A DNA stretch of 64,000 nt from Ferrovibrio sp. (lineage in GTDB: Bacteria > Pseudomonadota > Alphaproteobacteria > Ferrovibrionales > Ferrovibrionaceae): positions 69,501-133,500 of the forward strand of contig NZ_PEKV01000005.1 in NCBI RefSeq assembly GCF_002796975.1, written 5' to 3'. Each line of letters begins with the position of its first letter. Position 1 is the first letter of the stretch. Position numbers and translations under genes: made by a program. Below the pieces are notes generated by a model, which was not told the origin of the DNA, ran no database searches, and worked only from the letters and a program-made list of their open reading frames with translations. Positions 8,398 through 16,921 of the stretch are shown piece by piece.

Positions 8398-9366
8398 TTA
8401 TGCCGCCGCCAGCAGGAAATTACCGTCTTGCAGGATGAACCTGTCGTTCCGAGGCTCGTAAATGTCAGTAATGCGACGCCAGCCGTCGCTGCTGCGCTTG
8501 ATCTGCACAACTACGTCGACCAGCTCGCGCAAAAACTCAGGTACTTTCGGCATGTGATTGCCTGACCAGGCGATGTTCTGCTCGAACTTGCGATTGATCG
8601 CCTGGTGCGTGCTTTCGGCATGGATCGAGCACATGAAGCCCGTCATGCCGCTGTTGAGGATCGCTAGCGCGACAAATGCATTCTGGGTGGAGATCTCGCC
8701 CAGGATGGGGTGATCGGGTGTGGCGCGCATCAGATGGTCGTATATCTGCCGCCAGGTAATCATCCCGGCACCAGTGCCTTCCTCACGGGCGGCGATCAAA
8801 CCAACCCCATCCCAGAACCTGCCCAGATGCAGCTCAGGCGTATCTTCGACGCCGATAACGCGCCGATCCTCCGGGATGCATTCCAGTAGCTTATTCAGAA
8901 GGGTCGTTTTGCCAGTATTTGTGGCACCCGAAACGATGATGTTCTTTTCGGCGCTGACAGCGCCGATGAGATAATTCCTCACAGCATCATTCACCCCCAG
9001 CTGTTGCCAGCTGGGGCTAAACGGATGCTTACAGCGGATAGCCAGGGAAAGGCCGGTTTGGACAGAAGGACCAACCAAACACTCGAAGCGGTGACCGCCA
9101 GGCAGGACAGTTGACAGCTTCGGCTTGGTATCTGGATCGAATACCAGGCCATGCCAGTTGCCGAGAGCCTTGCAGATCGTTTCGATCACCGACAGCGATA
9201 GCTCAGGGCATTCAATCTGACGCTTACCATCGCCGCGCCGGTCGGTCGTGACGACTTCCTGCCGGACCATCCGAATCTCAATAGTGCTGGGATCTGAGTA
9301 ATGCTGCGCCAGCGGCTCAAGCAGCCGGCGCAGCATCAGGTCAGATCCATGAACGGGAGCATTCAT
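8398..9366 (-). CDS. virB11: VirB11 secretion ATPase
   Basis: A 322-residue hexameric traffic ATPase. It has a Walker A GATNTGKTTLLN (about residues 147-158), an Asp-box region VEDTPELHL, and the motif CSIHAES typical of VirB11. The start at MNAPVHGSD is chosen because it follows the upstream gene by 14 bases; a longer reading would extend into that gene. In the family it powers substrate transfer and pilus assembly at the inner membrane. The P-loop reads ATNTGKT rather than the commoner GGTGSGKT, a mild variation that keeps the essential GKT. Confidence 0.94.
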   Translation of the reverse strand: MNAPVHGSDLMLRRLLEPLAQHYSDPSTIEIRMVRQEVVTTDRRGDGKRQIECPELSLSVIETICKALGNWHGLVFDPDTKPKLSTVLPGGHRFECLVGPSVQTGLSLAIRCKHPFSPSWQQLGVNDAVRNYLIGAVSAEKNIIVSGATNTGKTTLLNKLLECIPEDRRVIGVEDTPELHLGRFWDGVGLIAAREEGTGAGMITWRQIYDHLMRATPDHPILGEISTQNAFVALAILNSGMTGFMCSIHAESTHQAINRKFEQNIAWSGNHMPKVPEFLRELVDVVVQIKRSSDGWRRITDIYEPRNDRFILQDGNFLLAAA

Positions 9367-9380
9367 GGTGCTGACCAGGC

Positions 9381-11504
9381 TCAATACGGGCAGGGCGGCA
9401 GGAACATCTGCTGCACCGGAGGTCCGGGAGGGCCAATGTTTGTCCAATGCCAGTTGAGCACCTGGCTATCCATTATCCCGCCGTTGCCAGAGTACCAGCC
9501 GCCAGAATCGAACGAGCAGGTGTTACCTACAATCTGGCCAGTCTCAGTGTTTTTGAGTTGGTGTTTCTGAATTAATCCAGTCACCCACATTCGCTGGTAC
9601 CAGTAGTCTTGTTGGTTGCTGTCCCCAACGGTGTGAAACAGTTGGTAGTAATATCCGGTCGTGAGCCGCCGGTTATCTATGAGCGTGGTAACGCAAACAT
9701 CGACTGGGCCGGCCGGCGTGCCAGCGCCGATAACCTTGTTGTAAATCGTGTTGTCCGAGCGCTTCCATTGCTCAACCTTATTGGTCTCGCGAAGTGCATC
9801 GCATCCTTGGTATGTCGAGGTTCCGGTCGGAACGGTACTGGTGCCCTGCAGCTCATAGGGAAGCTGCACAGCCCCGGGCAGAACCTCGCTCACCTTGATA
9901 TCAAACCGGCCAGAAGCAGGTTCGATGTAAACGGTCGTTTGTGCATAACTATAGAGCTGGCCATCATGGTTCTGATAACCGGTGATCTGAACCTTATGGA
10001 CGTAAACGGACTGCGAGTTCTGGCACTGGCCGAGATACTTCCGGCTGCCATTGTCGAGGAAGAAGAACCGCTCTTGCCCATAGGACCGCGCTGCCGCCAT
10101 GTCGTGCTGCCACAGTGACGGGTCTGTGCAGCCGTCTGTCGTAGACTGGACAGCCAGAGTCGATGTGTCTGGCGTGCAATCAGTGATGAACTGGCTGAGA
10201 GAGCCGACGGTGATTCGCAGCCTGCTCTGTAAGGCAACGGTGCTGGCGTTCTGATCGATGACGGGTTGGCAGATATAGGCCCCACCGGCATCCGTGTAGA
10301 CTTTGGTTTGCGGATACTCAGTGCCATTGTCCGCGCAAGCGCCGGCCTGATAGGTGACGCCTTCCAGTGTGTAATGATGCGTTCCTTGCTGAAAGCTTTT
10401 CGAGTTGGCGAAATCGTGGCGGATCGAGCAGCCGTTCGTTGTCGCCACCAGCTGAACGGCTGGTTTTGCCTCAGAAGCTTCACAACCACGAACCTGAACC
10501 TCGCGGTTGCTGGCATCCATGTAAACCAGCGTCGCTCTAGGCGTCGCCAGCTTGCCTACATAGTCAAGCGAGACAGTGCAGGAGTCGTACTTCTCGACAA
10601 TGGGAAAAATCTTGTCGGCATCCGGAGTGCAGTCGGTGACTTCTTTGGTCGCGCCACCCTCATCAACATAATAGAGCTTGAATTGTGCCTGGGATTTCCG
10701 GGCGTCCAGATCGATTTGATCGCTGCAGACGCTGTAGCTGCGCAGCAGCGGGAACCCCTTGCTTGAATCACTGCATTCGGTCTCAGACTGGACCGTGCCG
10801 CCCTTTGAGGTAATCGACTTGTTCTGTTGGACAGCCCTCAGCTGCGCCAGGTCGACGCGGATCGGGCAGCCATCCGATGAAACGCGCACGGATTCCTCCG
10901 GCGCTGGTGCCACTGACACTGCAGAAGGCGTCTGATAGTTGCCGGCAAGGTCGTTCTGGCGCTGGCCGCTATTCGACTGCGGAGCGGCGGCCTGCTGAGT
11001 TGCCTTGGCCGGCTCTTCCTTTTTCTCCTCTTGCTTGGCGGCAGCAAGTTTCTCCAGGGCAGCCCGGAGCTGAGCGCGATCACCTTTCACCAGCACATCG
11101 GCCGCAGGATCCAGCTGCGGCTTTGTCATATCGAATTGGGCGGTGAAATCTGTCGAGTTCAGAGCTTCCTGGCGGCCGTTTTTCTCCACACCGACCAGGA
11201 CGACCTGGCCAATTTTCTTGCTGTTCACGTCGACATATCGGGTGTAGCCCTTGGCAGTAACACCATCAGTCAATGTCCGCTCGATCCCTGGCACGTTCAG
11301 CAGGGACAGATCGATGGCGCGCGGTTCGTTAAGCGGAACATCGATGGCGGTCCTGGCCTTGGTCAGGATCTCCACCTTTTCAGCCAGAGAGGGTGCCTCC
11401 GGCAGAGCGGAAACAGGCTTGGTTTGGGCATGCGCCCCGATCGCCATTGTTCCAATGATCGTCAGAACGATGGCGGCAATGCAGTTGATGACAATTCTAG
11501 TCAT
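9381..11504 (-). CDS. Exported cysteine-repeat protein between virB10 and virB11
   Basis: A 707-residue protein with a signal peptide (residues 1-26, ending AIGAHAQ). An N-terminal region of about 130 residues and a charged Lys/Glu/Ala linker (about 145-175) follow. Then come six tandem units with Cys pairs at 213-244, 260-292, 309-341, 359-390, 412-443 and 459-494. The period is 47-53 residues, each unit has one pair 31-35 residues apart, and there is a shared C-x-x-(I/V)-x-x-D opening. The mature protein has 16 cysteines, an even number, consistent with disulfides in the periplasm or outside. A distinct C-terminal domain of about 200 residues is rich in Tyr, Gln and Gly. I recognise no family. 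Position in the virB operon suggests a channel accessory, pilus-tip or adhesion protein. Confidence 0.85.
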   Translation of the reverse strand: MTRIVINCIAAIVLTIIGTMAIGAHAQTKPVSALPEAPSLAEKVEILTKARTAIDVPLNEPRAIDLSLLNVPGIERTLTDGVTAKGYTRYVDVNSKKIGQVVLVGVEKNGRQEALNSTDFTAQFDMTKPQLDPAADVLVKGDRAQLRAALEKLAAAKQEEKKEEPAKATQQAAAPQSNSGQRQNDLAGNYQTPSAVSVAPAPEESVRVSSDGCPIRVDLAQLRAVQQNKSITSKGGTVQSETECSDSSKGFPLLRSYSVCSDQIDLDARKSQAQFKLYYVDEGGATKEVTDCTPDADKIFPIVEKYDSCTVSLDYVGKLATPRATLVYMDASNREVQVRGCEASEAKPAVQLVATTNGCSIRHDFANSKSFQQGTHHYTLEGVTYQAGACADNGTEYPQTKVYTDAGGAYICQPVIDQNASTVALQSRLRITVGSLSQFITDCTPDTSTLAVQSTTDGCTDPSLWQHDMAAARSYGQERFFFLDNGSRKYLGQCQNSQSVYVHKVQITGYQNHDGQLYSYAQTTVYIEPASGRFDIKVSEVLPGAVQLPYELQGTSTVPTGTSTYQGCDALRETNKVEQWKRSDNTIYNKVIGAGTPAGPVDVCVTTLIDNRRLTTGYYYQLFHTVGDSNQQDYWYQRMWVTGLIQKHQLKNTETGQIVGNTCSFDSGGWYSGNGGIMDSQVLNWHWTNIGPPGPPVQQMFLPPCPY

Positions 11505-11518
11505 GGTCTTCCCCTTGC

Positions 11519-12646
11519 TTACTTGCTTGAAGGTTTGGCGGCCGAGCTAGCCAGGTCGGCTGGTGGCGGAGCAGGGCCATCCTCGATTCGGCGGATGTAC
11601 CAGTCCTGGGCAGGTCGGATCTGCGCCCGTGTACCCTGCGAAATTGTGATGATCGGCATGAGGTTGATGTTGCGCTCCAGATCGGAGGCGGCGATCTCGC
11701 CCAGCTTTTGGCTCAGCTCTTGGGAGCCCTTATCGGCAATGGCCGAGGTGGTGCTTCCAGATGTCGTGGTGGCAGTCGTGGTGGTGGTGGTTTGCGTTCC
11801 GACTGCAGTGGCCAGGCGCACGCTGGCAGAGAGGCCGGCGAGAATGAACGCCGTGCCATAACGCTCCCAAAATCGGTTATCTACATCGCCAGTCACCCCA
11901 CCACGGCCCTGTACGTCAGCCACGGGCGCTGCGAGCTGCAGGATCTCCGAGCGGTATTCGGCCATGAGGATCCGGGCGCAATTGAATGACAGCCTGGAGT
12001 CACCCTGCCGGCGAGGGCTGCTGTAGTCGCAGACCATGCGGGAGCCTTTCGGAACCAGGAGATTGCGGCCGTGATAGCCAAACACGTCCCGGCTCACCTG
12101 AAGGATGACCTGGCCGCCGTTCTTGCTTTCGATCTGGCTGTTAACGCCAGTCTCGAAAATGACGCTGATATAGCGGTCGGTTGTGAGGATCCGCGAGCTG
12201 TCGACCGGGAGGCCTGAGATCCTGCCGTCGTGATGGTATTTCTCCTGGATCTGGGGTGGTGGCGGCGACAAGTTGACATTCTGAATGCCGGCGTTGGGCA
12301 TGCCGGACGTGATGATCGATTCAGCGGCAGTGTGCGGAGCCAGCTGGAAGCCGCCAGAGGCACGCCTGGCCAGTGTTGACGCCAAGGCCAGGCGATATGG
12401 ATTTGGCGGAGGTGTCACGACCGGGGCCGGTGCGGGTGGCTGCGGTGCCGACACAGTGCGCTCGATCACCACAGGCGGCATTGCCGGCGACGGAGGAGGC
12501 GGCGGCGGCGCGGGCGGCGCGGGCTTAAAATTCCACGCTGCCTGGTCGTCGGCCGGCAGTGCCGGCTGCCGGTCCGGCGCTTGCGGTCCACACATGCCAC
12601 CGAACGTCAAGCCAAGGGCCACTAAGACGTCACAGAGGGCCATCAA
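11519..12646 (-). CDS. virB10: VirB10/TrbI-like channel core protein
   Basis: A 375-residue protein with a short hydrophobic N-terminus, a proline-rich segment (about residues 42-60, with a run of six Pro) and a C-terminal TrbI/VirB10 beta-barrel domain. Recognisable blocks include GRISGLPVDSSRILTTDRYI, then RNLLVPKGSRMVCDY. A hydrophobic antenna-like segment, TAFILAGLSASVRLA, is followed by a Thr/Ser-rich stretch (10 Thr in 12 residues near 285). In the family it spans both membranes and senses ATP use by VirB4 and VirB11. It overlaps virB9 by four bases (ATGA). The N-terminal cytoplasmic tail is almost absent, so the membrane helix sits at the very start. Confidence 0.9.
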   Translation of the reverse strand: MMALCDVLVALGLTFGGMCGPQAPDRQPALPADDQAAWNFKPAPPAPPPPPPSPAMPPVVIERTVSAPQPPAPAPVVTPPPNPYRLALASTLARRASGGFQLAPHTAAESIITSGMPNAGIQNVNLSPPPPQIQEKYHHDGRISGLPVDSSRILTTDRYISVIFETGVNSQIESKNGGQVILQVSRDVFGYHGRNLLVPKGSRMVCDYSSPRRQGDSRLSFNCARILMAEYRSEILQLAAPVADVQGRGGVTGDVDNRFWERYGTAFILAGLSASVRLATAVGTQTTTTTTATTTSGSTTSAIADKGSQELSQKLGEIAASDLERNINLMPIITISQGTRAQIRPAQDWYIRRIEDGPAPPPADLASSAAKPSSK

Positions 12647-13905
12647 ACGCCCCTGTACTCAATGCAGATGAAGCTTAGGCCGGATTTCAGCGTGATGAGG
12701 CGCTGCGTGCTCTCGACGACGAGAGTTGTACCGTTGACGCGGGTGTTGACCGTCTCATCGATGCCGTCCACCACGATATAGGCGGTCGGAAGTTCGATAT
12801 CCTTCCACTTATCGCCGAACCGGATGTAGGTGAAATAGTCGTCCCTAAAGACAGTCTCCGGCTTCAGCTCATTGCTGCCGCGAAGGCTGTAATTGCCCCA
12901 ACCCCGCAGCCTGTCGGGGCTGAAGGCAGCCGTTTGAACAAAGTCCGGCTGCTTTTGAGAGCTGCTGACGGCCTTGGCCGCTTCCGCCAGTGCTGCCGGT
13001 GTTGGTGATTTAGAACTGCTTTGATTACGCGGTTTGGTGATGCCGTTACCTGCAGGTTCAGTCGCATCCTGGTCTACATTGTCCTTCGAGGGTTCGGTTT
13101 CGCTCGCCAGCGGTGCAGGTTTAACGATGCGAACATGCCCCTCGATCACGAACCGCAGATCCGGGACGTTCCGACTGTTGATGCTCTCAGTGCGGAGATA
13201 GATCGGATATGTCTGGCCAGACTTGCCGTAAACAATGAGATTTGTATCGATGCCGAAACCTTGCGGCCGAACGGCAATCCGACGATCACCACGCTTTACG
13301 ACTTCGAAGTTCTCAGTATCGCCGTTGTCCCAATTCTCGATCTGCTCACCTGTCGGCAGCTCGATCAGGGAGACCATGTATTCACGCAGGCGGACCTTAT
13401 ATTCGCAGTCGTTGCACATCTGCGCTTTGAAGGTGCCCTTGGCTTTGTCGCTGTCCCAGGCTTCCTGGACCTGACCGCCAACCGCGCCCCGCTTCATTGC
13501 CGTAAACTTGCCCTCAGCCTGGTCTGCCGCCTGGCGCACCATGGAATCCGGGACCGGAACGGCCGTGACCGGCCCTAGCGGTGCCGGCGTCGGGATTCCT
13601 GACGAGGATCCGCCGAGCACACGCGGACCGCCAACCGCCGTCTGAGCCGTGGCAGACGCAGCAGCCACCAACACGCCAACGGCGACCACGACCCAGAAAA
13701 CCGCAAAGTCCAATGCGAACAGCGGCCCGGGGCGGCTGCCTTCGGCAGCCCGCTTCTCCGAACGGTGCAGCTGGTACGCCATGAGAGAGAATGGAATGAA
13801 GCCGACCAGTAGGCACCAGCGCATGAGATACTTGTCGCCTACGAGCAGCCCGAACATGCTGGCCGCCAGGCACACCAGAGCAGCAATCAAAACTAGATAA
13901 ATCAT
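12643..13905 (-). CDS. virB9: VirB9/TrbG-like protein with N-terminal membrane extension
   Basis: A 420-residue protein. The C-terminal two thirds match VirB9/TrbG of the outer-membrane core complex, with conserved blocks such as VRLREYMVSLIELPTGEQIE, then RRIAVRPQGFGIDTNLIVY and the C-terminal YFTYIRFGDKWKDIELPTAY. The unusual part is the first 90 residues. Two hydrophobic helices (about 1-22 and 28-47) precede a third (about 64-88) that looks like the normal VirB9 signal peptide ending in ASATAQ. The ATG overlaps virB8 by four bases, which supports the long start; an internal start would give a classical exported VirB9. Both readings are plausible. Confidence 0.88.
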   Translation of the reverse strand: MIYLVLIAALVCLAASMFGLLVGDKYLMRWCLLVGFIPFSLMAYQLHRSEKRAAEGSRPGPLFALDFAVFWVVVAVGVLVAAASATAQTAVGGPRVLGGSSSGIPTPAPLGPVTAVPVPDSMVRQAADQAEGKFTAMKRGAVGGQVQEAWDSDKAKGTFKAQMCNDCEYKVRLREYMVSLIELPTGEQIENWDNGDTENFEVVKRGDRRIAVRPQGFGIDTNLIVYGKSGQTYPIYLRTESINSRNVPDLRFVIEGHVRIVKPAPLASETEPSKDNVDQDATEPAGNGITKPRNQSSSKSPTPAALAEAAKAVSSSQKQPDFVQTAAFSPDRLRGWGNYSLRGSNELKPETVFRDDYFTYIRFGDKWKDIELPTAYIVVDGIDETVNTRVNGTTLVVESTQRLITLKSGLSFICIEYRGV

Positions 13906-14645
13906 GCGTTAGCCCTCTCCTTGAGAGACATTTCCAGCACGGTGAAGCCATGCGGGTTTTCGTACTTGTCGACGGGATGGACCCGATGTGGTCGGGTGGT
14001 GATGTTGAGGTATGCGCGCAGCTTCCTTTGCTCGACCAGGACGCCGTTGCGCTTATCGATCTGCAGAAGCTCGACCGAGTATTTGTAGGTGTTGCCGACC
14101 GCTTCGATGCGTTCGGCGGTTTCGATCATGATTGAGCGCGTCAGGCCGCCCTTGATCTCTTTCTCGACCTCGGCCTTCCGGTCCTTGGTAAATCGCTCAA
14201 AATACTTGCCATCCGCCACGCGCGAGCAGAAGCGCATGCGCTCGACTTGAGTAACGGAGTCAATTTCCAGGCATTCGCGGACATACCGCTTCGCAATGCC
14301 TTCCATGGCCACATCGAAGCCGTAGACGTTTTTCGCGATAGGCTCGATACGATAGATTTTATCGTTGGCATCGTAGGAACGAACCAACGCTACTTCCGTT
14401 GTTTTCAGCGGAATCATGGTCGCGATGGCATTGGCCAGAACGACGATCGTAAACAGCAGCGCGATATTTGTGCCGGCCGAAATCCTAAGCAGCCAGGCTA
14501 ACCGACGATGAGCAACCTGGAAGCTATAGGGATCTGCTTCATTCACTGACTGGTGCTGATCGGTGGGAACGACGGTGCCGGCTCCGGCGACAGTGCCTCG
14601 CGCCCGCTTGGGGAATGGAGGCAGCTTTAGCTTCAAGAGGCCCAT
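13902..14645 (-). CDS. virB8: VirB8 inner-membrane channel protein
   Basis: A 247-residue bitopic protein. It has a cytoplasmic N-terminus of about 50 residues, one membrane helix (about 55-78, with LLFTIVVLANAIATMI) and a periplasmic VirB8 domain with KNVYGFDVAMEGIAKRYVRE and a C-terminal block ending ENPHGFTVLEM. Family members assemble the inner-membrane complex and contact VirB9 and VirB10. The gene lies after virB7, whose end it overlaps by 13 bases, and is coupled to virB9 by an ATGA overlap. Length and order match the standard VirB arrangement. Confidence 0.92.
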   Translation of the reverse strand: MGLLKLKLPPFPKRARGTVAGAGTVVPTDQHQSVNEADPYSFQVAHRRLAWLLRISAGTNIALLFTIVVLANAIATMIPLKTTEVALVRSYDANDKIYRIEPIAKNVYGFDVAMEGIAKRYVRECLEIDSVTQVERMRFCSRVADGKYFERFTKDRKAEVEKEIKGGLTRSIMIETAERIEAVGNTYKYSVELLQIDKRNGVLVEQRKLRAYLNITTRPHRVHPVDKYENPHGFTVLEMSLKERANA

Positions 14646-14878
14646 ACGAAGCCCCTGCTGTTAAAGTCGATCTCGGAACAAGCGCAGGGGCTTTTCCGCA
14701 TGAGGTCACTGCCATTGCCGTCATTGGCTGGCATTTCAACGCTCTTGCCGGAAACGGTGCAGCCGACCAGGAGAAGCAGGAATAGGCCGACTGCGAAACC
14801 GCCCGCTAAAGCAGAGAGCGACTTCCTGACCAAGCCCGGCTTCCGAGGTGTGACCTGAATAAGGGATGTTGTGTTCAA
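14633..14878 (-). CDS. virB7: VirB7-like lipoprotein
   Basis: An 81-residue protein with a basic N-terminus, a hydrophobic core (about residues 24-38) and a lipobox LLVGC placing the lipidated cysteine at about residue 40. The mature part is about 40 residues, typical of VirB7, and contains a further Cys pair (CAC). It lies between virB6 and virB8, the standard place. In the family it pairs with VirB9 to stabilise the outer-membrane core. Sequence similarity cannot be judged for such a short protein; the call rests on lipobox, length and position. Confidence 0.8.
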   Translation of the reverse strand: MNTTSLIQVTPRKPGLVRKSLSALAGGFAVGLFLLLLVGCTVSGKSVEMPANDGNGSDLMRKSPCACSEIDFNSRGFVWAS

Positions 14879-14893
14879 CGCGGTTCTCCTGGC

Positions 14894-15967
14894 TTAGGGC
14901 TTGGGGGGCTGCTTGGTGGCCTTCTGCAGCAGCGCCTGGACGTGATCGCCGATGCTCTGGCCATTGAACTTGAGTTCGCCGGTTTGCGAGTTCATTCCGA
15001 TGTTCGGAATCATCGACAGTCCTTGGCGGCCGTACTTGAACAAGGCCGCGCCCGTAGCCGCTGTGCCGGCCGTGATAATCGCGGCCGCCTGATTTGTGAG
15101 CTGGGAGCCAGTGATCGAATTGGCGATGCTCGTCGCCTCAGTCATGAATGCTGTGCCGAGCCAGCCCAATGCGACAGCGAGGACGAATTTTGCGTTGTTG
15201 ATGCGAGCGAAATCAGCGGCTTGATCGAGCGGCATGTCGTCGAGGCCAAGACGTGTGACCCCGTAAAGCATGATGCCTAAGGCAAGGGTGCTGCCGAAAA
15301 GCACCATGAATGATGAAATTACTGTGCGAATGCCCTTGGTGGCGATCTCGCGGCCCCAGCCGAAACCAAAACCCAACATCATAAATGGGCTGAGTGTAGC
15401 CAACATCGTGATGCGGAAGATCGATACTACGACCTGAGAGAAGTAGACGATCAGTACTAGAAAGTACGGTACGATCAAAACAATCGCGAAAAGTACGGGC
15501 AGCCAGTTCGTCCACCCGACAGTCTTTGCGATGGAAAAGGCCATCTGAAAGACGGAAACAACTCCTTCTTCTGCAACGCATACCAACTCGGTCATACCGG
15601 CACCTAGAGACTCGGTTGAAGGCGCGGGCGCGCCTTGTACATCTTTGTTGGCGACTAGAAGCGCCGTTGCTGCCGCTGCGCCCATCATCTTCAGTGCAGC
15701 GATGAAAATGACGTTGACTAAGCCTGGTCCCGAACCAAAGAGAAGCAACGCGGAAATGAAGACGTAGATGCTTTCTTTGCCGAGGTCCGATACTGTTGCT
15801 TTGAGCAGAATCATCCGGTAACCGTGCACGATTACCCAGATTCCAATGTATGCAAGAAAGGCAGTTTGCATGGCGCTAACCAGAGCCATACTCAGTTCTT
15901 GGGTATATCCATTGGCCAGGTCGACATACTCAGCGACAATGTCGTCCGTGAAGCATTCGTTATTCAT
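14894..15967 (-). CDS. virB6: VirB6/TrbL inner-membrane channel protein
   Basis: A 357-residue polytopic protein with at least five hydrophobic segments, among them TAFLAYIGIWVIVHGY, YVFISALLLFGSG, WLPVLFAIVLIVPYFLVLI and ISSFMVLFGSTLALGIMLYG. This is the VirB6/TrbL pattern, including a periplasmic loop after the first helices. The chosen ATG at 15967 has an AGGGTG ribosome site seven bases upstream; a GTG three codons earlier is also possible. The start overlaps head-to-head with a plus-strand gene. In the family it forms part of the DNA path through the inner membrane. Confidence 0.9.
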   Translation of the reverse strand: MNNECFTDDIVAEYVDLANGYTQELSMALVSAMQTAFLAYIGIWVIVHGYRMILLKATVSDLGKESIYVFISALLLFGSGPGLVNVIFIAALKMMGAAAATALLVANKDVQGAPAPSTESLGAGMTELVCVAEEGVVSVFQMAFSIAKTVGWTNWLPVLFAIVLIVPYFLVLIVYFSQVVVSIFRITMLATLSPFMMLGFGFGWGREIATKGIRTVISSFMVLFGSTLALGIMLYGVTRLGLDDMPLDQAADFARINNAKFVLAVALGWLGTAFMTEATSIANSITGSQLTNQAAAIITAGTAATGAALFKYGRQGLSMIPNIGMNSQTGELKFNGQSIGDHVQALLQKATKQPPKP

Positions 15968-16433
15968 TGGCGTCACCCTGACTTTTTTGGGAATTGCCCC
16001 GGTAAGCGCTCAGGACTGGCGCTTCGGCAACAACGTGCATCGGGATAGCTTTTTTGATTTCGCTGCGGCGAAAGCGAATTGGACGGCCTTGAAAGGTGCC
16101 GAACAGCTCCAAAAGTACAGAAAGGCAAACTGCCCAGCAGGGAATGAGTACGAGCGTTGGGCAAAAAAGCTGGATACGGACCGCAAGGCCGCTATGAGCG
16201 ATCTCGAGAATGAAAGAAATGCAGAGCTGATTAAGCGATGCCACGACCTGTACTTGATGGCGTACAAGTGGGACGAATTGTGGGGATATTGGAGAGCTGC
16301 CCCCAGCCGTATCAGGAAGTGGAATGACCTGGATCAGGCAAGCAATGCCTGCGCTGCAATACGACGGGGCAATATCTTCACAGGACAATGCAATGACTTG
16401 CCGGACTGGCAAGAGTGGCGAGTTGGAAATTGA
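15939..16433 (+). CDS. Exported unknown protein, entry-exclusion candidate 1
   Basis: A 164-residue protein read against the rest of the tra cluster. It has a clear signal peptide (MSSVKHSLFIGVTLTFLGIA, cleavage after VSA near residue 26). The mature part is Trp- and Lys-rich with three or four cysteines. A GTG three codons downstream is an alternative start. No family is recognised. It directly abuts the following membrane-protein gene. The pair lies between virB5 and virB6, which is where RP4 trbK and pKM101 eex are found, so surface or entry exclusion is a reasonable hypothesis. The start overlaps the virB6 start by 29 bases in the head-to-head orientation. Confidence 0.65.
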   Translation: MSSVKHSLFIGVTLTFLGIAPVSAQDWRFGNNVHRDSFFDFAAAKANWTALKGAEQLQKYRKANCPAGNEYERWAKKLDTDRKAAMSDLENERNAELIKRCHDLYLMAYKWDELWGYWRAAPSRIRKWNDLDQASNACAAIRRGNIFTGQCNDLPDWQEWRVGN

Positions 16434-16916
16434 ATGCCACACTGGGTCAAGGTGATGCTCGATAAGCTCGACCTGGTTCTCGCGGACCCGGCCTGGGCTG
16501 TGCTGGCTTACCTTGCCCTTTCCCTGGCGGTCTTGCTGCCATATGCACAGCTGAGGAAGCGGGCGTTGGCGAGGATCGAAAGTGCTATGGCCGGAAGTCC
16601 CCAGAAGAAGGATTTGCTGTTGGGCATCCTCCACATACCCATGACAGTGCTGCCTATCATTCTGTTCTTCCCGCTTTTTCCCCTGACAATTTACCTGTTC
16701 CGTGAAAGTAACGCCGAGCCGGTCTTGTTCGAACGTAACAGTCACGGCGAGAAGCCGGCGCGCATAGTCCCCAAGAAGCGTAAGGGAATGAAAGACAAAA
16801 ACCGTCCTATCGGCGGTAGCAAGGTCGCCGAAGGCATACTGCTCGACCTTGATCCCCATGAGGATCGCGCAGCGATAAAGATCGCGCGAACGCTGCGTAA
16901 TCAAATTATTGATTGA
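16434..16916 (+). CDS. Two-helix membrane protein, entry-exclusion candidate 2
   Basis: A 160-residue protein starting directly after the stop of the preceding plus-strand gene. Two hydrophobic segments are visible (about residues 20-40, AWAVLAYLALSLAVLLPYA, and about 60-90, ending PLTIYLF). A basic soluble C-terminal tail of about 70 residues follows. Base choice at third codon positions is GC-rich in this frame, which favours it over the antisense reading. The stop lies five bases from the virB5 stop, so the two converge. I recognise no family. It may act with the preceding exported protein to block redundant transfer, by analogy of position only. Confidence 0.65.
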   Translation: MPHWVKVMLDKLDLVLADPAWAVLAYLALSLAVLLPYAQLRKRALARIESAMAGSPQKKDLLLGILHIPMTVLPIILFFPLFPLTIYLFRESNAEPVLFERNSHGEKPARIVPKKRKGMKDKNRPIGGSKVAEGILLDLDPHEDRAAIKIARTLRNQIID

Positions 16917-16921
16917 CGCTC

